Positions 9,886 through 18,780 of a stretch of DNA of 64,000 nucleotides are shown here, in pieces. Position 1 is the first letter of the stretch, and each line of letters opens with the position of its first letter. The translations under genes were made by a program, and so were the position numbers. Location: contig NZ_CP139781.1 of assembly GCF_019679435.2 (NCBI RefSeq), forward strand, positions 2,480,001 through 2,544,000, given 5' to 3'. A model generated the notes under the pieces. That model did not search any database and was not told the origin of the DNA. It was given only the letters and a program-made list of their open reading frames with translations. Source of the stretch: Actomonas aquatica. Lineage in GTDB: Bacteria > Verrucomicrobiota > Verrucomicrobiia > Opitutales > Opitutaceae.

Positions 9886-10440
9886 TCAGCCACCCACCGG
9901 CAACCCGATCGCCGCCAGCGCCGCCAACGCGCTCGCCAAACGCGCCTCCCCCTCGCCCCGCACGACCGCCACCCGCGCATCGACGTCGTTGTAGGCCGCC
10001 CGCAACCGCCCCGCCGCCGCGCACCACTCCGCCGGATCCGCAAAACAGCGCTGCGGATCCGCCTCCCACACGAGGTCCGTATCGCACCACAGAAACAACG
10101 CATACGCCTGCCGCCGCCGCACCGCCTCCTCCCGCACCCACGGCGCAATCTCACCGTCATACAACGCGTCCGCCCAAAACACATTGGTCGTCAGATCCGT
10201 GTCACAAAACACCACCCGCCGCGCCTGCGCCGCCGCCACTTCTTCATTGGCCATCTGACCGCGTGCGATCGTAGCCAAATCCCACGGCGTAATGTGCCCG
10301 CCCCGTGCTTCCCAGAACGCCCGCACCGCTTCCTCCGCCCACGGTTCGCCGAAGTGCGCCGCCAACGCCGCCGCCAGCGCCGACTTGCCGGTCGACTCCG
10401 CCCCGATGACCGCCACGCGCAAGACCGCGTCGTCGCTCAT
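9886..10440 (-). CDS. nadR: NadR-type ribosylnicotinamide kinase (kinase domain only)
   Basis: P-loop enzyme that likely phosphorylates nicotinamide riboside to NMN for NAD salvage. The 184 residues hold a Walker A motif GAESTGKS near the N-terminus, the acidic region EEAVRAFWEARG and FCDTDLTTNVFWAD, all typical of the NadR kinase domain. The NMN adenylyltransferase and helix-turn-helix domains of enterobacterial NadR are missing. Its ATG (10438-10440) overlaps the pnuC stop (10437-10439) as ATGA, so the two are translationally coupled and the transport/kinase pair supports the assignment. The longer frame reading to 10938 is a shadow of pnuC. Confidence 0.85.
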   Translation of the reverse strand: MSDDAVLRVAVIGAESTGKSALAAALAAHFGEPWAEEAVRAFWEARGGHITPWDLATIARGQMANEEVAAAQARRVVFCDTDLTTNVFWADALYDGEIAPWVREEAVRRRQAYALFLWCDTDLVWEADPQRCFADPAEWCAAAGRLRAAYNDVDARVAVVRGEGEARLASALAALAAIGLPVGG

Positions 10441-11051
10441 GCGCTCGCTTCCTCCGTTTTCATCGCCCGCCACCAACTCAACCAGCCGGTGATGCCCATG
10501 ATCAAAAAGACCAGGTAAAGAAAGGAGGTATAGGTCAGCCCCGCTGCCCAATAGGTCGCCACCGCCACCGCATTCACCGCGACCCAGCCCGCCCAGTTTT
10601 CCAACCGCTTGCGCACCTGCAGCACCTGCGCCGCCATGCTGAACGATGCGATGAACGTATCGCGATAGGGCATGGCCGCATCGGTGTGGCCACTCTGCCA
10701 CCAGCCCCAGCCCAGCATCACCACCACCGCGCCGACCAGCCATGCCAACCGCGCCGACCAGCCCAGCGTCGTGATCGGCAGCTCCGGCGCGTTGCCCTTG
10801 TGCTTCACCCAATGCCACCAGCCATACGCGAGGCAGACGAAGAAAAACCCCTGCAGCTTGGCGTCCGCATAAAACGTCGCCTGCCAAAACAGCACGCCCT
10901 GCACCGTCACCGCCACCAGCCCCACCGGAAACGCCCACAAGCTGCGCCGAATCATGAGCGCCACCCCGGCGATCCCCAGCACCAGATTCATCTGATCCAA
11001 CGGGCTACCCGAGCGCAACCCGGTCAAAATCTCACTCATCCACGACGGCAT
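10437..11051 (-). CDS. pnuC: PnuC-type nicotinamide riboside transporter
   Basis: Inner-membrane facilitator for nicotinamide riboside, trapped after uptake by the coupled kinase NadR. About 204 residues with seven hydrophobic segments and the family's tryptophan-rich motif (AYGWWHWVKH) and C-terminal VATYWAAGLTYTSFLYLVF. ATG 11051 is preferred over 11111 and 11039 because GGGGGAAG lies about ten bases upstream. PnuC relatives can carry thiamine or riboflavin, but the downstream nadR kinase points to the NAD precursor. No riboswitch was recognised in the leader up to 11301. Confidence 0.87.
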   Translation of the reverse strand: MPSWMSEILTGLRSGSPLDQMNLVLGIAGVALMIRRSLWAFPVGLVAVTVQGVLFWQATFYADAKLQGFFFVCLAYGWWHWVKHKGNAPELPITTLGWSARLAWLVGAVVVMLGWGWWQSGHTDAAMPYRDTFIASFSMAAQVLQVRKRLENWAGWVAVNAVAVATYWAAGLTYTSFLYLVFLIMGITGWLSWWRAMKTEEASA

Positions 11052-11301
11052 TCCGTCACTCTTCCCCCATTTCCCGGGGTTTGAACAGCGTCTTATTGGC
11101 CTCAGCCACAATCGCTTGCACCAACCGCCACCTCGTCCGCTTCACTACCCCCATTAATTTCCCTGCAAACCTTTATCATTTTATCGAATAGGAGTATGCT
11201 TTCGGCATAGCTTTCGCTGCCTTTCCGCCCTGCACCGCCCCCGGCTTTCGCCCTCTATTTCGCCACCCGATGGCACCTTCTGCATCCGCAAACCGCACCT
11301 A

Positions 11302-14300
11302 GTGTCGATGCGCCCCCGTCCCACCCCCTCTCTGCTTCGCTCGAGCCTACCCTTGCTGGGAATGCTCGTCAGCGCAGCGATGGCGCCCGCCCAAACCGAC
11401 CGCACGTGGACAGGATCCAACGCCTCCCAAGATGATTGGAACCGCCGCCAAAACTGGTCTTCCAACAACGAACCAAACGGCTCCACCGAACGCGCCCGCT
11501 TCAACACCGACGGCCTGCTCACCAGCATCGAGGTCACGGCCGCCGACACCACCGGCGGCATCATCTTCACCAGCAACCTCTCCGATTCGATCACCTTCTA
11601 CGGTTCCGGCGACCTCACCCTGCTCAACACCTACGGGCTCAACACCGCCTCCGAGGGCACCCAGACCTTCTCCGTGCCGCTCTCCATCAGCAGCACCCAA
11701 ACCTGGTCCAACACCTCCACCTCCGGCTCCCTCATCCTCTCCGGCGGCATCAACCTCAACTCCGCCTCGCTCATCTTCCTGTCCAGCAACGCCGGAGCCG
11801 ACATCACCGCCGATAGCGTCATCTCCGGCACCGGCGGCCTCACCCAAAGCGGCTCGGGCACCCTCAATCTCTCCGGCATCAACACCTACGCCGGCTCCAC
11901 CAGCGTCTCCGCCGGCACGCTCTCCATCTCCTCCGCCAACGCCCTCGGCACCACCGGCTCCGGCACCACCGTCAGCTCCGGCGCCACCCTCGCCCTTGCC
12001 GGCTCCGGCACCACCTTCGCCGCCGAATCCCTGACCCTCAATGGCACCGGTGCCTCCGGCGCGGGCGCCCTCGCCAATACCAGCGGCAACAACACCTACA
12101 CCGGCAACATCAGCCTCGCTTCGGCCTCCACCGTCACCGTCGCCTCCGGCACCACCCTCACCACCACCGGCACCCTCTCCGGCACCGGCAACCTCACCAA
12201 ATCCGGCGCCGGTATCCTCGATCTCTCCAGCGGCAGCAACTCCTTCTCCGGCTCCACCACCGTCAGTGCCGGCACGCTCCGAGCCAGCGCCGCCGGCGCC
12301 CTCGGCAGCACCAGCGGCGTCACCGTCAACTCCGGCGGCACCCTCGCCCTCGCCACCTCCTCCGGCACCTACACCCCGTCCCTCACCCTCAACGGCACCG
12401 GCACCGCCAGCTCCGGCGCCCTCGCCAACACCACGGGCGCCAACACCTGGTCAGGCAACATCACCCTCGCCTCCAGCTCCTCGATCGACGTCGCCGCCGG
12501 CTCCTCCCTCGACCTCAGCGGCACCGTCTCCGGCAGCGCCGGCCTGACCAAATCCAGCACCGGCACCCTTACCCTCTCCGGCTCCAACTCCTACTCCGGG
12601 GCCACCACCATCAGCGCCGGCACCCTCATCGCCACCACCGACACCGCCCTCGGCACCTCCGCCGCTGGCACCACCGTCGCCAGCGGCGCGACCCTCCAGC
12701 TCGAGAACAACATCAGCATCACCGGCGAGGCTCTCACCAACAACGGCCAACTCACCAACGCCTCGGGCACCAATTCCTTCTCCGGCACCATCTCCGGCTC
12801 CGGCGATGTCCTCCTCAGCGGCGGCCAACTCACCCTCTCCGGCACCAACACTTTTTCCGGCGACGTCACCGTCAACTCCGGCTCCGTCCTCGTCGCCACC
12901 TCCGATGACGCCCTCGGCTCCGGCGGCGGCACCACCACCATCCAATCCGGCGGCACCCTCCAACTCACCGGCGGCATCGATGTCGACACCGAGACCGGCA
13001 TCACCCTCGCCGGCACCGGCACCTCCGGCCAGGGCGCCGTCCTTAGCTCCTCCGGCGACAACATCCTCGACTCCGTCTTCTCCCTTGCCGGTGACACCAC
13101 CATCTCCGCCACCGCCGACTCCCTCACCGTCGGCACCCAAGGCACCTCCCCCCTCTTTGAACTCAACGGCTACGACGTCACCTTCAACACCGACGGCGGC
13201 GACATCAACTTCGAGGCCGACTTCACCGACGCCGGCGACGTCTACAAAACCGGCTCCGGCACCCTCTCCCTCAATCACTCCGAAGCCTACCCCGTCCCGG
13301 TGCTCTCCGCCGATACCGACTTCTACCTCCAGGACGGCACCACCATCCTCAACACCTACAACAACGAAGACGTCGGCATTCTCGGCGACGTCGTGGTGGG
13401 TGACGGCATTGGTGCCGCCGGCTCCGCCGTCTTCCAGCAGGGTCACACCGAAAGCGGCAACGGTTACCTCTTCAATAACCTCATCTCCGACTCCTCCAAT
13501 ATCACCATCAACTCCGACGGTTACTGGGACCTCCAAGGCTACAAGGAGATCGTCAACGACGTCACCATGAACGGCGGCACCATCGAAGCCACCAATGGTT
13601 CCGGCACCGGCGACCGCCTCGACATCATCGGCACCCTCACGGCCACCGGCGGCACCACCGCCACCATCGAGGGCCGGCTCGGCATGAACAACGACACCGC
13701 CAAATCCATCGTCGTCGACTCCGGTGCCACCCTCGACATCAACGCCGTGCTCTCCAACGGCGGCTTCGACAAAACCGGCGACGGCACCCTCGTCCTCTCC
13801 GGCGCCAACTCCTTCACCGGCACCGCCAAGATCTCCGACGGCATCGTGCGCGTCGACAACGACTCCGGCCTCGGCGCTGTCGCCGGCGGCACCCAGGTCC
13901 TCTCCGGCGGTCAGCTCCAACTCGACGGCGTCACCATCGGTGCCGAGTCCCTCCAGATCGCCGGCTCCGGTCACAACAACGACGGCACCGGGGCCCTCCG
14001 CGCCCTCGCCGGCACCACCAACACCTGGGGCGGCAACGTGCTCATGACCGCCAACGCCCGCATCGTCACCGCCACCGGCGCCGACCTCACCATCGATGGC
14101 AACATCACCGGCTCCGGCACCACCCTCGACGTCGAGTCCATCGGCGACACCACCTTCAACGGTAACAACACTTTCAATACGCTCAACAAAACCGGCGCCG
14201 GCACCCTCACCGTCACCGGCAACAACACCTACGCCAACAACAACATCGACAGCGGCACCTACGCCCTCGGCGCGTCCAACATCCTCTCCGACACCATGGA

Positions 14301-15012
14301 TGTGAACCTCGGCGCCTCCGGCACCTTCAACGTCGGCTCCTACACCGACGTCATCGACGACCTCAACGGCAGCGGCACGCTCACCATCGCCTCCGGCGGC
14401 GACCTCACCATCGATCAGATCGGCAACAGCGGCGCCTTCACCGGCACCCTCAATATCGACGGCATCCTCACCCTCAACGGCGGCACCATCGGCGCAGCCG
14501 ACGGCTCGGCCTCCACCGGCACCATGGAGCTCACCGCCGGTAACACCCTCAACATCGTCGATGACTTCAACTTTGGTGGCACTCTCCTCCTCGCCGACAA
14601 TACCACGCTCAACCTCGTCAACGACGGCACCACCTTCGACCTCGGCACCCTCCGCGTCACCGGCGACAGCGTGATCGATTTCTCCGGCAGCGACGTCGGC
14701 ACCTTCAACATCGGCACCCTCGAGATCGACCTCGGCGGCACCATCTACGCCACCAGTTGGAACAGCTTCTACGACCTCTGGACCGCCACCAACTTCAACG
14801 GAGCCACGCTCGACGCGCGCAACAGCACCACCGCCCAAATCACCTTCGAAGGCTTCACCGCCTCCGACACCATCTGGCTCACCTACGACTACGGCGCCAA
14901 CGAGATCACCGTCCCCGAGCCCAGCACCTATGGCTTCCTGCTCATGAGCGCTCTCGGCGGCCTCTACGCCCTCCGTCGCAGAAAGCAGTCGAAGTCCAAA
15001 GTTGAAGCTTAA
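11302..15012 (+). CDS. Autotransporter-associated beta-strand repeat protein with PEP-CTERM signal
   Basis: Large exported, surface or matrix-type protein of unknown task. The 1,236 residues start with a signal peptide (SLLRSSLPLLGMLVSAAMA). The body is built of Gly/Ser/Thr-rich parallel-beta repeats of about 35-60 residues such as LTKSGAGILDLSSGSNSFSG, the autotransporter-associated strand repeat (PATR), from about residue 150 to 1150. No beta-barrel translocator follows; instead the end is a PEP-CTERM signal: VPEPSTYGFLL, a hydrophobic stretch, then RRRKQ. It would therefore be handled by an exosortase, not seen in this window. Start is GTG 11302 or ATG 11308. Codon choice is very uniform (GGC, ACC, CTC), which gives long spurious frames on the other strand. 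Confidence 0.9.
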   Translation: MSMRPRPTPSLLRSSLPLLGMLVSAAMAPAQTDRTWTGSNASQDDWNRRQNWSSNNEPNGSTERARFNTDGLLTSIEVTAADTTGGIIFTSNLSDSITFYGSGDLTLLNTYGLNTASEGTQTFSVPLSISSTQTWSNTSTSGSLILSGGINLNSASLIFLSSNAGADITADSVISGTGGLTQSGSGTLNLSGINTYAGSTSVSAGTLSISSANALGTTGSGTTVSSGATLALAGSGTTFAAESLTLNGTGASGAGALANTSGNNTYTGNISLASASTVTVASGTTLTTTGTLSGTGNLTKSGAGILDLSSGSNSFSGSTTVSAGTLRASAAGALGSTSGVTVNSGGTLALATSSGTYTPSLTLNGTGTASSGALANTTGANTWSGNITLASSSSIDVAAGSSLDLSGTVSGSAGLTKSSTGTLTLSGSNSYSGATTISAGTLIATTDTALGTSAAGTTVASGATLQLENNISITGEALTNNGQLTNASGTNSFSGTISGSGDVLLSGGQLTLSGTNTFSGDVTVNSGSVLVATSDDALGSGGGTTTIQSGGTLQLTGGIDVDTETGITLAGTGTSGQGAVLSSSGDNILDSVFSLAGDTTISATADSLTVGTQGTSPLFELNGYDVTFNTDGGDINFEADFTDAGDVYKTGSGTLSLNHSEAYPVPVLSADTDFYLQDGTTILNTYNNEDVGILGDVVVGDGIGAAGSAVFQQGHTESGNGYLFNNLISDSSNITINSDGYWDLQGYKEIVNDVTMNGGTIEATNGSGTGDRLDIIGTLTATGGTTATIEGRLGMNNDTAKSIVVDSGATLDINAVLSNGGFDKTGDGTLVLSGANSFTGTAKISDGIVRVDNDSGLGAVAGGTQVLSGGQLQLDGVTIGAESLQIAGSGHNNDGTGALRALAGTTNTWGGNVLMTANARIVTATGADLTIDGNITGSGTTLDVESIGDTTFNGNNTFNTLNKTGAGTLTVTGNNTYANNNIDSGTYALGASNILSDTMDVNLGASGTFNVGSYTDVIDDLNGSGTLTIASGGDLTIDQIGNSGAFTGTLNIDGILTLNGGTIGAADGSASTGTMELTAGNTLNIVDDFNFGGTLLLADNTTLNLVNDGTTFDLGTLRVTGDSVIDFSGSDVGTFNIGTLEIDLGGTIYATSWNSFYDLWTATNFNGATLDARNSTTAQITFEGFTASDTIWLTYDYGANEITVPEPSTYGFLLMSALGGLYALRRRKQSKSKVEA

Positions 15013-15015
15013 GGT

Positions 15016-15035
15016 AGGGTCGGCTTCAGCCGACC
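15016..15035 (+). terminator. Hairpin downstream of the beta-strand repeat gene
   Basis: GGGTCGGCTTCAGCCGACCC is a perfect eight-pair hairpin a few bases after the stop of the upstream gene. There is no following T run, so it may be a repeat-type palindrome or a processing barrier rather than an intrinsic terminator. Confidence 0.4.
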
Positions 15036-15096
15036 CAGTAGGGCCGCCACTCGCGGCGTGCCGCCCCCTTAACCTTAAACTTGCCCCTTAACCTCC

Positions 15097-15119
15097 GTAG
15101 CGCGGCTGCGCCGCGCTAC
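15097..15119. repeat. GTAG...CTAC palindrome containing the hslO stop codon
   Basis: GTAGCGCGG (15097-15105) and CCGCGCTAC (15111-15119) pair perfectly. The stop of hslO (15116-15118) lies in the right arm. The shape matches other GTAG palindromes of this window (for example 18716-18736 and 47702-47727). Confidence 0.55.
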
Positions 15120-15934
15120 GACGCCGCCACAAACGCTTCCATCGCCTCGCGCGTGATCACATGCCGGGCACTGCAGCGCGGACACCGGATCTCGATCGCC
15201 GGATCCTCGCCAAACAACGCCTCGCCCTGCGACTGAAACGGCACCGCCAGAACCTGCATCATGCGCTTTTGATTGCAGCCACAATGCCAGCGCTGAATCC
15301 GCCGCTCCATCAGATTGGTCGTCTCCGTTTCGTGGATACGCCCGACGTCCTCCGCCGTGAGCGCCTCAAACCACGGCATGTCGCAATCCGGGTGTTCACT
15401 CACCAGCGCAAACGTCTCCTCGGCCAACTGAAAATACCGCGCCCCGCGTTGTTCGCTCTGACCGTAAAACGCCTCCACCGCCACCAGCGGATCGTCGCCC
15501 GCAAACGTCACCGAGCTGCGCCGCTTCGGCTGCTTGCCCCGAATCACGTCGGCATAAAACAAATTGTCCGGCAGCTCCTTCACGTTCTCGTCAAAGACCC
15601 GCCCGGTCACCGCCCCCGTCTCGTTGTCTCCGGTCAGGAACAGGTTCACCAAGGGCTGCTGGAAATTGATCGTCCACGCCGTCATCTCATTCCACGGCCG
15701 CGAAGCGCAGTGCAGGACGAACCCCGCCAAGGCCCGCTTGAACATCGCGTCATGCTCCGGCGCCGGCTTGATGCCATGATCATTGAGGTGGAGGTAGTAG
15801 TCGACGAACAGCGGACCAAAGTCCGCCTGCGCCACCAACGCGTTGCGTTCGCGCACAAAAAACGTCCGGACCTCGAGGCCGGAATCCGCGTCATTCACCG
15901 GAGTGGATGCATCACTGCTCATGCGCGCCACCAT
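15116..15934 (-). CDS. hslO: Hsp33 redox-regulated chaperone
   Basis: Cytoplasmic holdase chaperone activated by oxidation. The 272-residue product ends with the zinc-binding redox switch: CGC at 218-220 (HCGCNQKR) and CPRC at 251-254, the CXC/CXXC pair of the family, separated by about 30 residues. The N-terminal part has the Hsp33 fold pattern (LHLNDHGIKPAPEHDAMFKR, LTGDNETGAVTGR). The start may be ATG 15934 or ATG 15922; no strong ribosome site separates them, though a G-rich run precedes 15934. Single gene, convergent with the beta-strand repeat protein. Confidence 0.9.
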   Translation of the reverse strand: MVARMSSDASTPVNDADSGLEVRTFFVRERNALVAQADFGPLFVDYYLHLNDHGIKPAPEHDAMFKRALAGFVLHCASRPWNEMTAWTINFQQPLVNLFLTGDNETGAVTGRVFDENVKELPDNLFYADVIRGKQPKRRSSVTFAGDDPLVAVEAFYGQSEQRGARYFQLAEETFALVSEHPDCDMPWFEALTAEDVGRIHETETTNLMERRIQRWHCGCNQKRMMQVLAVPFQSQGEALFGEDPAIEIRCPRCSARHVITREAMEAFVAAS

Positions 15935-16081
15935 TCACCCAACCCGCCCCCTGTCCACTCCCGATCGCACTTTCCCCTCACCACCTGTAGGGCCGGCGCT
16001 TGCGCCGCGCCGCCCTCCGACCTCCCGCCGCCCACCCGCTTTAAGCGTGCGCCCGCCGCCCCCACCTGCCCTCATCGCCCC

Positions 16082-16807
16082 ATGTCCGCCAACTTCGAGG
16101 AACTCGATTACCAGCCCACCCCACTCGGCCCCGTCAGCCTGCGCCGCCAGGTGCTCAAGATGTTCGACAACCGCGAGATCCACGAGGTGAAGCTCGGCAA
16201 CGACTACCTCATGTCCTCCCTCTTCACCAAGGTGGAGGAAGAGCTCGCCCACCTCAGCCTTGCCGAGGTCAAAGCCCCACAGGCCGATGTCGTCGTCGGC
16301 GGACTCGGTCTCGGCTACACCGCGTGGTCTGCCCTGCAACACGACCACGTCGCCTCGCTCATCGTCGTCGATTACCTCGCCCCGGTCATCGACTGGCACC
16401 AGCGCGGCCTCGCCCCCCTCGGCCCCAAACTCACCGGCGATCCACGCTGCCGCTTCGTCCACGGCGACTTCTTCGCCCTCTCCGCGGCCGACGGCGGCGG
16501 TTATGACCCCGCACAACCCGACCGCCGTTTCCACGCGATTCTGCTCGATATTGATCACTCGCCCGATCACCTCCTGCACGAGCGCCACGCCGCCTTCTAC
16601 AGCGAAGCCGGGCTGCGCGATTTTGCCCGCCTGCTCCATCCCGGCGGCATCTTTGGCCTCTGGTCCGACGATCCACCCGAAGCCCAGTTCCTCGCCAACC
16701 TCCGCGCCGTCTTCGCCACCGTCGAAAGCTACGTCGTCGCCTTCCCCAATCCCTTTCTGCACCGCGACTCGCACAGCACGGTCTACGTCTGCCAGCTGCC
16801 ATCCTGA
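16082..16807 (+). CDS. Spermidine-synthase-like Rossmann methyltransferase-fold protein
   Basis: Putative polyamine-synthase-like or methyltransferase-like enzyme. The 241 residues include a glycine motif at about 60-70 (VVVGGLGLGYTAWSA), an acidic strand end (IVVDYLAPVIDWH) and the later DILLDIDH-like segment (FHAILLDIDHSPDH), in the order expected for the spermidine synthase superfamily. The N-terminal beta domain typical of SpeE is short (LDYQPTPLGPVSLRR). It lacks an obvious full SpeE signature, so a distinct substrate is possible. ATG 16082 is chosen because the longer upstream frame is a shadow of hslO. Confidence 0.72.
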   Translation: MSANFEELDYQPTPLGPVSLRRQVLKMFDNREIHEVKLGNDYLMSSLFTKVEEELAHLSLAEVKAPQADVVVGGLGLGYTAWSALQHDHVASLIVVDYLAPVIDWHQRGLAPLGPKLTGDPRCRFVHGDFFALSAADGGGYDPAQPDRRFHAILLDIDHSPDHLLHERHAAFYSEAGLRDFARLLHPGGIFGLWSDDPPEAQFLANLRAVFATVESYVVAFPNPFLHRDSHSTVYVCQLPS

Positions 16808-16876
16808 CCCCGCGACAGCGGACTGCGTAATCCTACGCAGCGGCGACCCGGCATCCCCCCGATTCCTTCCAACGCA

Positions 16877-16895
16877 ACGAGTTCGCTATACTCGT
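16877..16895 (+). promoter_or_regulatory. Probable -10 box inside a small inverted repeat
   Basis: TATACT at 16887-16892 lies eight bases before ATG 16900 and would give an almost leaderless transcript. It sits within the inverted repeat ACGAGT (16877-16882) / ACTCGT (16890-16895), which could be an operator. No convincing -35 box was found. Confidence 0.35.
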
Positions 16896-16899
16896 CGCC

Positions 16900-17088
16900 A
16901 TGGAAACCGCGCACGCCCAAGTCCTCGCCCGACGTCAGGCCATCTACCAGACCCTCGTGCAGAAAGAATCTGCCGAAGTTCAGACTGCCCAAAAAGTCGC
17001 CGCCACCGAAGCCACCAAACTTCCGGTCCAGCAAGCCAATCCCTCCCTCCCCGACCACCTCGGCGGCACCGTCAACGTGCGCGTCTGA
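16900..17088 (+). CDS. Small hypothetical protein (62 residues)
   Basis: Unknown function. The sequence is hydrophilic and Ala/Gln-rich with helix-forming character in residues 1-45 (ARRQAIYQTLVQKESAEV), then a Pro/Gly end (NPSLPDHLGGTVNVRV). No signal peptide or membrane segment. Support for reality: a TATACT box immediately upstream, codon use like the neighbours, and a hairpin (GCAGCGGA/TCCGCTGC, 17104-17124) after the stop. It could still be chance. Confidence 0.45.
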   Translation: METAHAQVLARRQAIYQTLVQKESAEVQTAQKVAATEATKLPVQQANPSLPDHLGGTVNVRV

Positions 17089-17129
17089 ACCTACGAATGC
17101 CCGGCAGCGGATCCATTCCGCTGCACCCG

Positions 17130-17160
17130 TTGCACAATTTTCACACTTAATTGTGAGAAT
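17130..17160 (+). promoter_or_regulatory. Operator-like palindrome and promoter upstream of small gene 17215
   Basis: CACAATT (17133-17139) and AATTGTG (17149-17155) form an inverted repeat; overlapping it, TCACA and TGTGA half-sites also pair. TTGCAC at 17130 could be a -35 box with GAGAAT at 17155 as a weak -10. A TATATA stretch follows at 17189. The arrangement suggests repressor-controlled transcription of the next small gene. Confidence 0.4.
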
Positions 17161-17214
17161 ATCGGCAACTCGTGCCGCTCTTAGGTGTTATATATGCATA
17201 GTAAGAAGAACACC

Positions 17215-17373
17215 ATGGCAGCCGCTCAATTCATCTCCCTGATCCAACTCCGCGCCCGGCGCATCGCCGCTTGGCTGCGCGGCCAGTTCCAATTCACCTG
17301 GCTCGAAAGCCTCGATTCCGACTACCGCGAATGGAAGCCCGAGGGCCCGATTTACGAACGCCTGATTCGCTGA
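17215..17373 (+). CDS. Small basic hypothetical protein (52 residues)
   Basis: Unknown function. The product from ATG 17215 is MAAAQFISLIQLRARRIAAW and then QFQFTWLESLDSD, ending PEGPIYERLIR: a short basic amphipathic helix followed by an acidic aromatic part. AAGAAG lies about eight bases upstream as a ribosome site; upstream ATG 17194 and GTG 17185 are less well placed. It has its own operator-like palindrome before it and a strong intrinsic terminator after it (17402-17434), so it reads as an independent, regulated small gene. Confidence 0.55.
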   Translation: MAAAQFISLIQLRARRIAAWLRGQFQFTWLESLDSDYREWKPEGPIYERLIR

Positions 17374-17401
17374 AACATGCGAGCCACCGCTCACCCCTAA
17401 C

Positions 17402-17434
17402 AACCGCCACGGCCCACCCGCCTGGCGGTTTTTT
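17402..17434 (+). terminator. Intrinsic terminator of small gene 17215
   Basis: Arms AACCGCCA (17402-17409) and TGGCGGTT (17423-17430) pair perfectly and run directly into six Ts. It is one of the few classical intrinsic terminators in the window. Confidence 0.85.
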
Positions 17435-17470
17435 ATCGTCCGTTTTCCGGCGCCACGACTAGCTCGGCGG

Positions 17471-18619
17471 GTGCCCCTCCGCCTTCCGCCCGCGCTCTCC
17501 GTCCCCGCTCCTGCCGCCCGCCAGTTTGCCCTGCTCGCCACCGGGCTCACCCGTCCGCATCCCGACGTTGCCACCGCGCTCGTCCACCACGGTTTCATCC
17601 AGATCGACCCCATCAACGTCTGCGGACGCATGCACGAACACATCGCCCGCCCGCGCATCGCCGCTTACCGCGAGGGCGACCTGCACCTCCACCTCCACGG
17701 TCTCGCCGACTCCGCCCCGCACGGCGCTCCCACCCTGCCCGCCGAGTCCCGCACCGCCTTCGAACACTTTCACCCCGGCCGTATCGTGCTCTCGGCCTTC
17801 GACGTCGAAGCCTGGCCCTACCTGCAAACCCTCATGGCCCGGCGCTCCCGCATGCCCGGCTCCTGGGGCGGCAAACTCACCGCCGCCGAACGCCGCCTCG
17901 CCACCGACGTGCTCGCCGAAATCACCACTCGCGGCGCCCTCGCTTCCGAACACTTCGAACACGACGCCCGCGGCCACAACGGCTGGAACTCCACCCGCGT
18001 CGTCAAAGTCGTCCTCGACAAACTCTTCGCCCACGGCCGCCTGCTCATCGCCCGCCGCCTCAACGGCCGCCGGGTCTACGATCTGCCTGAGCGCATCCTG
18101 CCCGCCGCCGTCCTCGCTCAACCCCGCCCCTCGCCCCGCGCCACTCAGCGCTGGATCGCCCGTCTCAAGCTCCGCCAACACCGCCTCGTCACCCTCTCAC
18201 GCGCCGAACTCCCCCTCGTCGCCGACGAAATCCAACCGCTCGCCGTCCCCGACTGTCCCCCGCTCTACATCCTGCGCACCGACCGCCCCCTGCTCGAAGC
18301 CGCCCTCTCCAACAACGCGCCGCCCCCGCCCGAGCCCCGCCTGCTCGCCCCGCTGGATCCGCTCATTCTCGACCGCAAGGTCACCCAAAAACTTTGGGAC
18401 TTCGATTACACTTGGGAAGTCTACACCCCCGCCGCCAAACGCCAACGCGGCTACTACGCCCTGCCCCTCCTCGCGGGAGATCGTTTCATCGGCCACGCCG
18501 ACCTCAAAGCTGACCGCCCCACCAACCGCCTCAAAGTCATCGGTCGCCAATGCGCCCGCGGCCACCGCCTCGCCCCCGCCGTAGCCCAAGTAGCCACCTT
18601 CCTCGGCCTCAAACCGTAA
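17471..18619 (+). CDS. Winged-helix DNA glycosylase of the AlkX/YcaQ family
   Basis: Probable HTH_42-family DNA glycosylase, a group known to unhook interstrand crosslinks or remove bulky alkyl lesions. The 382-residue product from GTG 17471 has the catalytic QXD motif at Q44-I45-D46 (FIQIDPINV), a central winged-helix region and the family's conserved C-terminal block (LAPLDPLILDRK, LWDFDYTWEVYTP, GYYALPLL, IGHADLKADR). No partner genes. The family is clear; lesion specificity is not. Confidence 0.85.
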   Translation: MPLRLPPALSVPAPAARQFALLATGLTRPHPDVATALVHHGFIQIDPINVCGRMHEHIARPRIAAYREGDLHLHLHGLADSAPHGAPTLPAESRTAFEHFHPGRIVLSAFDVEAWPYLQTLMARRSRMPGSWGGKLTAAERRLATDVLAEITTRGALASEHFEHDARGHNGWNSTRVVKVVLDKLFAHGRLLIARRLNGRRVYDLPERILPAAVLAQPRPSPRATQRWIARLKLRQHRLVTLSRAELPLVADEIQPLAVPDCPPLYILRTDRPLLEAALSNNAPPPPEPRLLAPLDPLILDRKVTQKLWDFDYTWEVYTPAAKRQRGYYALPLLAGDRFIGHADLKADRPTNRLKVIGRQCARGHRLAPAVAQVATFLGLKP

Positions 18620-18761
18620 CCCGTTCGCCCCCACCCCGTCGGCCGCGAGCTAGCTCGCGCTAAGTTGCCCCACCGCGCCAACACGCGGACGACACCTCCG
18701 CCCAAATGTAGCAGCGGCCGTCTCGGCCGCTCCTCCATGCCCCTCCGCCCCCCGCATCAAC

Positions 18762-18780
18762 TGTCACGTATTACGTGACA
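18762..18780. promoter_or_regulatory. Perfect palindrome TGTCACGTA-T-TACGTGACA, copy 1
   Basis: Nine-base arms around a central T. It may be a protein-binding site or the tip of a repeat element. Copy 2 is at 19022-19038. Confidence 0.55.

Noticed and set aside
9815-10141. N-terminal extension of the glycoside-hydrolase-like protein
   Set aside because: The extra residues are Gly/Arg-rich and come from reading through nadR in another frame; a clear signal peptide starts at 9814.
11052-11301. NAD- or TPP-type riboswitch in front of pnuC
   Set aside because: No CTGAGA/TPP core or other known consensus could be found in the leader.
12451-14838. 795-codon minus-strand frame (Val/Gly/Glu-rich)
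   Set aside because: It is antisense to the repetitive beta-strand protein. Uniform codons (GCC/ACC/CTC) produce a stop-free opposite frame; no domain or start signal.
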